Below are positions 29,797 to 38,061 of a stretch of DNA of 64,000 nt, in pieces. The translations under genes and the position numbers were made by a program. Positions within the stretch are counted from its first letter, which is position 1. The number at the start of each line of letters is the position of its first letter. Below the pieces are notes generated by a model that was given only the letters and a program-made list of their open reading frames with translations, made no database searches and was not told the origin of the DNA. This DNA comes from Yamadazyma tenuis (Eukaryota; Ascomycota; Pichiomycetes; Serinales; Debaryomycetaceae). Where the stretch lies: the NCBI RefSeq assembly GCF_029203305.1, contig NC_089461.1, forward strand, positions 1 through 64,000. Direction: 5' to 3'.

Positions 29797-31614
29797 ATGG
29801 GGAACAACACGTCACAAATCCGTCGCTCGTCGGTCACCTACAATGAGTCGAATGTCCGGAGGTCCACCACGTCTTCTCAGCGACCCGATCACCAGAATCT
29901 TGATGAGGAGTTCAGTGACCTCATTCTTCACGAGGTCAAAAAAGATCAAGATATCCGGCAACAGAATCTATTCAATCAGTCTGTCGCGGTTCCCGAGTCA
30001 CTAAACAGGCACCCTTCCCTCAAATACAACCAGTTTCTGAACGATTTGATAGAAGATGAGTTTAATGAATTGAAGGATTTAATTGAAACAGACGAGGCTG
30101 AACTTACCAGAAACATCATCCCTAACGACAAAGACGTCCATAAAGACGATGATGATGACGATATGATTGGCGTGGACGAGAACGATACCACTTTGGTGGT
30201 GAATAACCACAATGAGGTCGACGACAACATGGACGTAGATTATGCTAATCACGCTTCTGGTTCTACGACAGTTGAAACTGTCACACCTGATTTGTCTTCG
30301 GTTGATTTCACCAAGATCGTCGCCAACGCATCTCCTGGAGCTGCTGCCCGGCTGCCCGTGGGTGGCTATAGGTCCAAGCCCACGGTACAACCCATGACGA
30401 TCAACTCCAGTGGCAGTACCACCAATAGCCATGGGGGTATTGTGGACGTGAACAGCAACGGGATTGTACCAGTGGAGATCAAGTGGGTCAATGTGCTCAA
30501 GGAGAACATCCAAAAAGTTTCAATCATCGGGTCCTTCTCCAATTGGAGGAACATCATCCGATTAAAACCCTTACCCCATCTTCCAAACGAGTATGTGGTG
30601 ACAATCAGATTACCTTTGGGGGTTCACAAGTTGTTATACATCATCAACAATGAATATAGGGTCAGTGACCAGCTCCCCACCGCCACTGATCTGGAAGGGA
30701 TTTTCTTCAACTGGTTTGAGGTTTTGGATGGTCTGCACTTGTTCAATCACTCCCAAAATCAACCCGATCGGATAGTCTCGGCTTCTACAAAGTACGATGC
30801 TAACATCATCCAATCTGCTGGTCAGCATGAGATCGGAGAGATCCAAAGAAAGTCCCATAGCTTCCTAACCAAAATCAGTAAAGAGGATCATCCAAATGTT
30901 GAGCATTTAGAATATAGGGAAGACCCTTACGAAGCTGATGAAATGCAACAAGAAATGCAGAAAGAGTTGTTACAGCAAAATCCCCTGGCCCATGTTCCTG
31001 CGCTGGTCCACTCCTCGTCTCCTGACAAAAACCACCATCCTAATGAACCATATATATTAATGTCGGACAACAATTCGTCTTCGTTTTTGCTTCAGCAGCG
31101 AACCAACAATCAGATAGAGTATTCTGGGGAAATTCCTGAGATATTTGTCAACTATAGTTACTTCAAAAGCCAGAATTCCAATTTCGAATTGCCCGAACCT
31201 CCGCAGTTACCAGCTCATCTTAACAACGTTTTGTTAAATAAGCTATCCAATCACAACAATAGCAATACCCAGTTACCTGCCCACAATACTTCATATCCTC
31301 CACATACTCATAATTATTCCTCAGACAACGGGACTATGCCTCAATTGGATACATTCAAACCTCCTAGTGCCTCATTCATGGGTGAGCTGTCGAGCAGTAA
31401 GAGGCCGCCATTAAGAAGGGCTGACTCTTCATACTACGCATCAAATCAAGAAGCCTATCACCTTTCAATCCCCAATCATGTAATTTTAAACCATTTAATG
31501 ACTACTTCCATTAGGAATGATGTGCTAACTGTCGCTTGTATTACCCGGTACTCAGGTAAATTTGTAACTCAAATAATGCATTCCCCAGCTGACTCATTGT
31601 CAGGTGAAAGCTGA
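29797..31614 (+). CDS. SNF1 (AMPK) complex beta subunit, Sip1/Gal83 family
   Basis: 605-residue scaffold that links the Snf1 kinase to the Snf4 gamma subunit and directs its location during glucose limitation. It starts MGNNTSQ, an N-myristoylation consensus after Met removal, as in Sip1 and Sip2. The N-terminal region is acidic and disordered (a run of Asp near 115-125). A CBM48-type glycogen-binding domain lies at about 227-312 (IKWVNVLKENIQKVSIIGSF, then LPTATDLEGIFFNWFEV). The C-terminal ASC domain (about 470-605) ends VACITRYSGKFVTQIMHSP. The NWFEV block looks closer to Sip1 than to Gal83/Sip2 as I remember them. CTG-group yeasts call these Kis1 and Kis2, and I cannot tell which this is. 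Confidence 0.9.
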   Translation: MGNNTSQIRRSSVTYNESNVRRSTTSSQRPDHQNLDEEFSDLILHEVKKDQDIRQQNLFNQSVAVPESLNRHPSLKYNQFLNDLIEDEFNELKDLIETDEAELTRNIIPNDKDVHKDDDDDDMIGVDENDTTLVVNNHNEVDDNMDVDYANHASGSTTVETVTPDLSSVDFTKIVANASPGAAARLPVGGYRSKPTVQPMTINSSGSTTNSHGGIVDVNSNGIVPVEIKWVNVLKENIQKVSIIGSFSNWRNIIRLKPLPHLPNEYVVTIRLPLGVHKLLYIINNEYRVSDQLPTATDLEGIFFNWFEVLDGLHLFNHSQNQPDRIVSASTKYDANIIQSAGQHEIGEIQRKSHSFLTKISKEDHPNVEHLEYREDPYEADEMQQEMQKELLQQNPLAHVPALVHSSSPDKNHHPNEPYILMSDNNSSSFLLQQRTNNQIEYSGEIPEIFVNYSYFKSQNSNFELPEPPQLPAHLNNVLLNKLSNHNNSNTQLPAHNTSYPPHTHNYSSDNGTMPQLDTFKPPSASFMGELSSSKRPPLRRADSSYYASNQEAYHLSIPNHVILNHLMTTSIRNDVLTVACITRYSGKFVTQIMHSPADSLSGES

Positions 31615-31826
31615 GAGTTTGAGTAATATAAATTATTTTAGGTGTATATAGTAGAATCTAATCAGTTGGATTTGCAATTTGTAATACGCAAGCGGTTTTT
31701 GCGGGATAAAAATATATGATACACAATTGAAACATTTCTGAAACATCCACAAAAGCCTCACCAATTTCTGTTATATATTCGGCAATTTCCCTTCACCCCA
31801 TTGCATTCATTCCACTAAGTTGAACC

Positions 31827-32669
31827 ATGTCGTGGAATGGGCTTAAGAAGGCCATCAACAGAGCTGGTACTCAAGTAAAAGTTAGGACCGGACAGATTGA
31901 TCAAACTGTTGACAGACAATTTGACTTTGAAGAAAAGCGGTTCAAAACAATGGAAACCAACTCCCTCAAACTCCAGAAAGAGTTGAAGCACTACCTTGAC
32001 TCGTTGCGGATATTGACCAGTGCCCAGATGAATGTGGCTGAAGTGTTGAAATCGTTCTATGGAGAGGATGATATAGTGACTGCTCGAGACAAAATAGAGA
32101 AGGGAGTCAATCCTGATAACTTCAGCGAGGAATACTACAACGTCACGAAGGACTTGAACGATAACGTTTTGGCATCATTAGAGGGTCCTTATAACCAGAC
32201 CATCTTGAATCTGGTTGCCCGCTTCAACTCCTATTTCATTGAAATCAACGATGCCATTAAGAAACGAGCCAACAAGAAGCTCGACTATGACGCCATGAAG
32301 AAGAAGCTTCAAACTATGGTAGAAAATCCCAAGTCCAACGAGATCAACACCAATGAATATGAAGCCAAATTACTGGAAATCAAGAGTGAATTGGAAGATA
32401 AGAGAGCCATGTATGAAAATTTGAATGACAAGCTCAAACAAGAGTTGCCGCAGTTGATCAACTTACGTGTCCCATTTTTGAACCCCTCGTTCGAAAGTTT
32501 CATCAAGCTCCAATTGCGGTTTTTTAACGAAGGTTATTCCAGTTTGAATAATCTTCAATTGCGGTTGGATGCAAATTTGAGACAAGACTACATTAACGGA
32601 AACTTGGAATCTAGACTCGACGACGTGTTGATGAAAATGCGGGAGTTAAATATCACTGGTTCCAGGTGA
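31827..32669 (+). CDS. BAR-domain amphiphysin-like protein, Rvs161/Rvs162 family
   Basis: 280 residues, essentially one BAR domain, which dimerises and binds curved membrane during actin-dependent endocytosis. It begins MSWNGLKKAINRAG, close to the signature start of Rvs161 (MSWEGFKKAINRAG). The heptad-rich BAR body continues through DSLRILTSAQMNVAEVLKSF and a long helical middle, and ends in LNNLQLRLDANLR. There is no SH3 domain, which separates it from Rvs167. CTG-group yeasts carry more than one Rvs161-like paralogue and several residues differ from the canonical start, so it may be the Rvs162-type copy. Confidence 0.88.
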   Translation: MSWNGLKKAINRAGTQVKVRTGQIDQTVDRQFDFEEKRFKTMETNSLKLQKELKHYLDSLRILTSAQMNVAEVLKSFYGEDDIVTARDKIEKGVNPDNFSEEYYNVTKDLNDNVLASLEGPYNQTILNLVARFNSYFIEINDAIKKRANKKLDYDAMKKKLQTMVENPKSNEINTNEYEAKLLEIKSELEDKRAMYENLNDKLKQELPQLINLRVPFLNPSFESFIKLQLRFFNEGYSSLNNLQLRLDANLRQDYINGNLESRLDDVLMKMRELNITGSR

Positions 32670-32838
32670 ATACTTCTATATAGTCTTATTCCTTTATATG
32701 TTAAGCACTTATGATAAATGAATTCTATCCCGGCGACTTGTCGTAGTAAATTTGGGCCGACGAGGAAGATCCCGCGAACATTTGCTCGGCTGTTATCAGA
32801 AATATTTAAGGATACTATCAAATACTGCAAAATAAGGA

Positions 32839-35148
32839 ATGCTAAGTAGGAAAAAACTCTCCGGAGACTACCCGCATGACCCAGGGATGAGTGACTCTTT
32901 CTGGGCAAGACATGTGGAAATTTGTACAAAAATTAATGGCAAAAGATATCCCGTTCCTTCATCAGTCGTCAATAGCTTGCTCAAGTCTTTTGATCAACGC
33001 AATCTCCCACGTCCTTCCACAACCCAAATACAAGCATTGATGAATTCTCCGTCAGCAAATGGAGAGGCTTCAAAAGCTTATACTCTAATCCGCTATTACC
33101 AAGTTAGTCAGCAGGGTCTTTTTGTTACCAATGAAAACACCGATAAGTTTGGGACCACGATAAAGTACACTGGAGCAGAAAACTGGGAATCCGTAATGTG
33201 CTATATGGATGCTTTATTGTTTGCAATGTTTGCCAATTTGGACAGCTTCGAGCCAATGTTGTTTTTGTCCAACCAAAGTCAGAACATTCTAGTCAACCGA
33301 CTTTCGAATTTGTTACGGGTTTATGTGAATCTCTTGAGAACTGGGAATTTGATCAAAACCGATTTGACCATTAGGATTTGTGAAACTTTGCATCAGCTTG
33401 GGTTTACGGAGGCAATGTCTCATAAGCAGCAGGATGCCTCGCCATTATTCGAGTTTTTGGCCGAAACCTTAAGTATGCCGCTTTTAACTTTTAAGATAGA
33501 CATTCAACATGGAGGGAAATTCAATGAGGAGGATGACAGGAAATACTCTAAAGAAAGAATGTTATTTGTGAGTATTCCAGAGGTTGTATCTGGGGAGTCG
33601 AACAATGAGAACGAGATTCTTCTTGAGGAATGTCTTGAGCACTATTTCAATAATTCCATTAACGTCAAAAGGGAACTAGAAAGACGAGCCACTATGGAAA
33701 GTTCCAAAAACCACAAACCTTTTACAGAAATGATTGAAACTGTTGAAGATCCAACTGAATTAACTCATGAATCAGGCTCAATTTCAAAGGGTAGCAGTCG
33801 TATCCAAGTAAGGACCAGATCCTCCACATTATCTATTTGGACTGTTAATGACAATGAACCCAATTCAAAACCTAAAGAAGTGAGCTTACCAGCTTGGATG
33901 TTTTTAAGGTTATTACCATTTTACACCGATGATAATGATGTTTCAGTTTCGGAAAATGGCAAGACTGACAGTATTGCTAAGGGTTCTAGAGAGTTTGCCA
34001 AACGGAGGCCCGTCCTCCCAATCTGCTTGAAGAGATATTCCTTTGAAAACAAGAGAGCTAATAGGCTGCAAGTCAAGGTCATCATCCCACCGGTGATTAA
34101 CTTACCGTCATTTGTGGCTGATGAGAATGATGATAATAAGACATCACATAACTATAAATTAATTCTAGAGAGTGCCATTTGCCATAGGGGAACCTCCACT
34201 ACGTCTGGTCATTTTGTTGCTGCTGTCAGAAGGAACTACCAACGAGTTAATGAGACTGATGATGAATCATACTGTGCTGAATGGTATCTCTATGATGATT
34301 TACACAAGCCAAAAGTAGTCGAGAAATCCTTTAAGGAAATCTTTAACACTGAATGGCCTTACATTTTATTTTACCGGTTGATATCTTATGAGGAATCTGA
34401 GTCATCGGCAAACAGCATCCGTTCTGGTCAAAGTTCCACGAACTCTCCAAGAGTGATTATCCCTCAAGGTTCCAAATCCAAATACTGGCAGGAAGATACT
34501 CTCTCACCAATTCTTTCTGCTTCCAACTCTCCTTCTTTCAAGTCTGAAAGTGCTATTGACAGCCTCAACAAATCTTTAACGAATATGAGTGCCAATAGTG
34601 AAGGGGGAAGCGACACTGCTCCACCCGAGTCTAAACATGTGGATATCAGAGATAGGTATTACTGGTATATACCTGATCTGAATATGGACTATTACAAGGA
34701 AGACTCTCTTTCTAAGGTCAGTACTAGACGAACTAGTTTTACAGCCCCATTTCGTAAAAACAGTCAGTGGAGTGAAACCTCGGCTACCAATACAAAGTCT
34801 GAAACCTCAGCTATCAATACAAAGTCGCCAACTGTGGATACCAAGTCTCAAGAGACACCCTCACCTTCTGGCTCAATGTGGAGGTTCAAGTCCAAAAACA
34901 AGTCCAAGAGTCCTCCGTTGGAAACCCATGAAATTGAAAGTATGGTTTCTCATATGAGCTTAACCAACCCCGAACCTCATATAGAGACTATCACCGATGT
35001 ACATTCAAACCCTGAGCGATCGAAAATTGACACTCGCCATCATCACCACATTCTTCATAGACATAATCATGATGAGATCAATAATTCATATAAACGATCT
35101 AGGTCAATGAGAGAAGCATATAGAAAAGAGAAGTGCATTATCTGTTAG
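32839..35148 (+). CDS. Ubiquitin carboxyl-terminal hydrolase (USP family) with CaaX-like C-terminus
   Basis: 769-residue deubiquitinase. The Cys box centres on Cys121 (NWESVMCYMDALLFAMF). The His box contains His458 (TTSGHFVAAVRRNYQ) with the downstream EWYLYDD block, and LPICLKRYSFENKR matches the USP core. The region between the boxes is long. The C-terminal 230 residues are Ser/Thr-rich and probably disordered. The last four residues are Cys-Ile-Ile-Cys, preceded by basic residues (MREAYRKEK), which fits a CaaX prenylation box. The protein may therefore be membrane-attached. I do not recognise a named yeast orthologue. It converges with PRP17 across a 40-bp gap. Confidence 0.85.
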   Translation: MLSRKKLSGDYPHDPGMSDSFWARHVEICTKINGKRYPVPSSVVNSLLKSFDQRNLPRPSTTQIQALMNSPSANGEASKAYTLIRYYQVSQQGLFVTNENTDKFGTTIKYTGAENWESVMCYMDALLFAMFANLDSFEPMLFLSNQSQNILVNRLSNLLRVYVNLLRTGNLIKTDLTIRICETLHQLGFTEAMSHKQQDASPLFEFLAETLSMPLLTFKIDIQHGGKFNEEDDRKYSKERMLFVSIPEVVSGESNNENEILLEECLEHYFNNSINVKRELERRATMESSKNHKPFTEMIETVEDPTELTHESGSISKGSSRIQVRTRSSTLSIWTVNDNEPNSKPKEVSLPAWMFLRLLPFYTDDNDVSVSENGKTDSIAKGSREFAKRRPVLPICLKRYSFENKRANRLQVKVIIPPVINLPSFVADENDDNKTSHNYKLILESAICHRGTSTTSGHFVAAVRRNYQRVNETDDESYCAEWYLYDDLHKPKVVEKSFKEIFNTEWPYILFYRLISYEESESSANSIRSGQSSTNSPRVIIPQGSKSKYWQEDTLSPILSASNSPSFKSESAIDSLNKSLTNMSANSEGGSDTAPPESKHVDIRDRYYWYIPDLNMDYYKEDSLSKVSTRRTSFTAPFRKNSQWSETSATNTKSETSAINTKSPTVDTKSQETPSPSGSMWRFKSKNKSKSPPLETHEIESMVSHMSLTNPEPHIETITDVHSNPERSKIDTRHHHHILHRHNHDEINNSYKRSRSMREAYRKEKCIIC

Positions 35149-35188
35149 CTTCACAGTCATTAATTATATAATATTACATTAAATACAT

Positions 35189-36619
35189 TCAATCACAGTA
35201 GTAGATTGCTCCATCTGTTCCGGCTGCTGCTACTTTACTCTGCTCTTGTGGATGAAATTTCACCGTGCTGATCAACCTTTTGGAAAGGTTTAGCTTTTTC
35301 ACCACTTTCCCGGAATTCCAATCCCACAATAAAATATTTCCCTTCGAATCCCCTGCAACGAGAATCTTTCCATCGGGGGAGATATCAATTTCGATCTTGT
35401 ATCCAGTAACGTTTTCATTCTTGAACACTTTTTTCTTAAACTTGAACTTTCCTTCCCCATCTATAACCTGAATCGCATTGTTCATATTTTGGAGAGCAAT
35501 ATACTCCTCACTGGGTGGGACACATAAAGCAGAAGAAACAGCATATTGTGTTGGGTGTGTTACAGTTTTGACGGGAATATTTATTCCCCAACTCCAAATT
35601 CTTATAGACTTGTCATCAGACAGCGATAAGAACTTATTTCCATGTTGTATAACACACAAAGCATTGATGGAGCCCACATGGTGATCATAAGTTTGGAGTA
35701 GGTTATGGGAGGTTCCTTCAATGTCATAGTGTTCTATATTACTGTTCATTAGCCCTACTAGAAATTCATTGTCATTATTCGGGTTGAATTTCAAGACAGT
35801 AGGCACTGCTTGCACTTTTATTGTCTTCAATATAGTACCCGTTTCAGTATCCCAAAGTATCACCTTCTTGTCAAAAGAACAACTCAAGAACTTGTCTCCA
35901 GATAAATTGAAGGCTATGTCTTTCACAGCCTGAGAATGGCCATAGTACTCTCGAATCAACTCTTTTTTATGATACACGTCCCAAAGACGTACAATACTGT
36001 CATTTCCACAAGATAGTAACAAATGTCCAGAATTTGGAAAGAATTCAACCTTTGATACACCTGAATCATGTCCAGGAAATTTATGTACCACCTTCTTGGG
36101 TACAAAGCACTCTTGGGCTCCCGAAATCTTCATCAAGTTGATTTTGGGAAGCTGTGGAACATTCATGAAACTTCCACTATATTTGAACAGAGCGAAGTAC
36201 TCTGTTGTGAGCTTGTTTTTTTGCTTTTTACCTTCTTCCTGTTTTTCTTGATCTGATTCTTCTTCCTCGTCTTGTTCATGTTGTTGTTCTAAATCTTCTT
36301 CTACTACCACTTCCTCTTCACTCTCTTCGAAATTGGCCCACGGTCCAAGATAATTGTCTTCTATATCACCTTCCTTTCTCTTTTTTTTCTGTCTAGCCTT
36401 CGACACATCCGGTTCTCTCAAGTGTCTCTTTGTGTGACCCTTATCAACATATACTCTGTGTGATGTTGCAACATCAAAACTAGGTGTTATTGATGTTTCA
36501 GATAGATCAGATAGATGCGGGCTATAGTCAATTACATGTTCCGAGAGCCTTGATAGTATCCCTTGCTTGGGCTGGGTATCGGAATCTGAATCAGACGAAT
36601 ATCCTTCTATTATGGCCAT
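35189..36619 (-). CDS. PRP17: Spliceosomal WD40 protein Prp17/Cdc40
   Basis: 476-residue second-step splicing factor with a C-terminal seven-blade WD40 propeller (about residues 175-476; VSKVEFFPNSGHLLLSCGND, KDIAFNLSGDKFLSCSFDKK). The frame stays open to 36838, but that extension overlaps BCP1 and encodes a hydrophobic stretch unlike the family. The start MAIIEGYSSDSDSD at 36619 gives a length close to the S. cerevisiae protein (455) and a typical Ser/Asp-rich beginning. The N-terminal third is charged, with poly-Glu runs and GPWANFEE, a family-like motif. Transcribed divergently from BCP1 with only 63 bp between the start codons. Confidence 0.93.
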   Translation of the reverse strand: MAIIEGYSSDSDSDTQPKQGILSRLSEHVIDYSPHLSDLSETSITPSFDVATSHRVYVDKGHTKRHLREPDVSKARQKKKRKEGDIEDNYLGPWANFEESEEEVVVEEDLEQQHEQDEEEESDQEKQEEGKKQKNKLTTEYFALFKYSGSFMNVPQLPKINLMKISGAQECFVPKKVVHKFPGHDSGVSKVEFFPNSGHLLLSCGNDSIVRLWDVYHKKELIREYYGHSQAVKDIAFNLSGDKFLSCSFDKKVILWDTETGTILKTIKVQAVPTVLKFNPNNDNEFLVGLMNSNIEHYDIEGTSHNLLQTYDHHVGSINALCVIQHGNKFLSLSDDKSIRIWSWGINIPVKTVTHPTQYAVSSALCVPPSEEYIALQNMNNAIQVIDGEGKFKFKKKVFKNENVTGYKIEIDISPDGKILVAGDSKGNILLWDWNSGKVVKKLNLSKRLISTVKFHPQEQSKVAAAGTDGAIYYCD

Positions 36620-36682
36620 TGCAGCAAAACGCCGATTTGAGTTCGCGATGAGCATTGGCATTTTTTTAGTTTCACCGTAACC
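36620..36682. promoter_or_regulatory. 63-bp bidirectional promoter between PRP17 and BCP1
   Basis: Only 63 bp separate the two start codons. The segment contains a T-run (ttttttt at about 36661-36667) and no TATA box. Both transcripts must start inside it or inside the opposite coding sequence, so the two genes are probably controlled jointly or have overlapping 5' UTRs. Confidence 0.6.
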
Positions 36683-37591
36683 ATGAGCAAGAGAAGAGTT
36701 GAAGAACCAGAAGATTCCGACATCGATGTCAGTTCCACTGATTCCGAAAACGAACAGGAAGAACAAATTGAACAAGAAGATGAAACTGTCAATGTCGACT
36801 TTGACTTTTTTGACCTTAATCCTGAGGTGGATTTCCATGCAACCAAGAACTTCTTGAGACAGTTATTTGGAGATGATTCGATTAAATTCGATCTTTCTGC
36901 TATTGCTGACTTGTTCTTGAAGGAAAATAGCGTGGGAACCACAATCAAAACCGAAGGTAAGGAAGGCGATCCGTTTGCATTATTATCAGTGATCAACTTG
37001 TCTGAAAATAAAGGTAACTCCAGCATCAAAGCAATCGTCGACTATGTTTTGGAGAAGACCACCAAGAATATGGAGTTCAACTACATGTTGAAGAAATTGA
37101 TCAAAGAAAATGGGAAGATCACTAAAGACACTTCCAAGCAGTTGAAAACTGGGTTAATTGTAAGTGAAAGATTGATCAATATGCCAGTCGAAGTGGTTCC
37201 TCCAATGTACAAGATGTTGTTGGAAGAAATGGAGAAGTCCGAAGATGCCCATGAAAAGTACGAGTTTGACTACTTTTTGATCGTTTCCAAGGTATATGAA
37301 ATGGTTGCATCGAATATTCAAGATGATGAAGACAACAAAAAACTGAAAAAGAAGAAGCCTGCTACTGAAGCTCAGGTCGAAATGGATTACTTTCACTACG
37401 AAGACCTCGTGTTGGAGGCCAATGCAATGTACCACGGCTATTACGAATACACCAATAAGCACCAAGAAACCGATTCAAGAAGAGTGTTTACTGAATATGG
37501 TATCGAACCAAAGTTGAGTGTAATCTTGATTGACAAAGACAGCTTGGCCAAGTCGGTTCCTGAGATGGAACAGAAATTCCCTCCATTTTAA
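36683..37591 (+). CDS. BCP1: Nuclear protein Bcp1 (BCCIP family)
   Basis: 302-residue member of the BCP1/BCCIP family, essential in yeast. It acts in nuclear export of the PI4P 5-kinase Mss4 and as a chaperone of ribosomal protein Rpl23. The acidic N-terminus ([18 protein letters not shown]) leads into the conserved [27 protein letters not shown] block. The second half has [18 protein letters not shown] and a lysine-rich loop (KKLKKKKP). The C-terminus is [10 protein letters not shown]. Length is slightly above the S. cerevisiae protein. Confidence 0.93.
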   Translation: MSKRRVEEPEDSDIDVSSTDSENEQEEQIEQEDETVNVDFDFFDLNPEVDFHATKNFLRQLFGDDSIKFDLSAIADLFLKENSVGTTIKTEGKEGDPFALLSVINLSENKGNSSIKAIVDYVLEKTTKNMEFNYMLKKLIKENGKITKDTSKQLKTGLIVSERLINMPVEVVPPMYKMLLEEMEKSEDAHEKYEFDYFLIVSKVYEMVASNIQDDEDNKKLKKKKPATEAQVEMDYFHYEDLVLEANAMYHGYYEYTNKHQETDSRRVFTEYGIEPKLSVILIDKDSLAKSVPEMEQKFPPF

Positions 37592-37671
37592 TCCAAAAAT
37601 GTGTACATTAAGCATTTACATATTAAGTAATGAATATATCTATCGTAGTCAGATTGCTTCTGGATATTGTC

Positions 37672-37836
37672 CTATTCCCCTAATAAAGCTCTCACAATAA
37701 TCACTATTATCAACTCAGCGATTGTCAACATTATTATTATAATTGCAAAAGCAATGCCCAACAATTGTTGGATCAAGAATTTGATGATATTACCTCTCAG
37801 TTTGGGCTTTGAGGCCACGTCAATCTCCTCGCTCAT
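37672..37836 (-). CDS. Possible 54-residue single-pass membrane peptide
   Basis: A small open frame starting MSEEIDVASKPK has a short charged head and one very hydrophobic span (LLGIAFAIIIIMLTIAELII, about residues 26-45), then VIIVRALLGE. The layout resembles tail-anchored or small membrane peptides. It lies between the 3' end of BCP1 and the 5' end of TIF32 on the opposite strand and reads toward BCP1. The one CTG codon would be Ser in this group. The frame stays open upstream to a stop near 37908, so a longer N-terminus is possible. I do not recognise it; A/T-rich bias could also create such a frame. Confidence 0.4.
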   Translation of the reverse strand: MSEEIDVASKPKLRGNIIKFLIQQLLGIAFAIIIIMLTIAELIIVIIVRALLGE

Positions 37837-38061
37837 TTCAGTAAAACAAGTAGTGATTCCGGGTCTTTGGACCTTGTCTAAATTATCAAGACGTCTTCCT
37901 ACTCCTTACAACTACCTGTTATCTGCTCTAAACCGATACGACTACTAACGGCTGCTAAATATTCAACCCGCGCTCGCTTTGACCCTCTACACGAATTTTC
38001 TGGCGTCTGAAAATGAGACGAAAATTTTTCAGATTCGTTAGACCTTAAAGGAAGTAAAAAG

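Noticed and set aside
36620..36838. 73-residue N-terminal extension of PRP17
   Set aside because: It overlaps the BCP1 coding sequence, is hydrophobic, and the family starts at the MAIIEGYSSDSDSD methionine.
37942..37948. TACTAAC on the plus strand upstream of TIF32, as an intron branch site
   Set aside because: No matching 5' splice site or upstream exon. TIF32 already has its conserved start at 38062.
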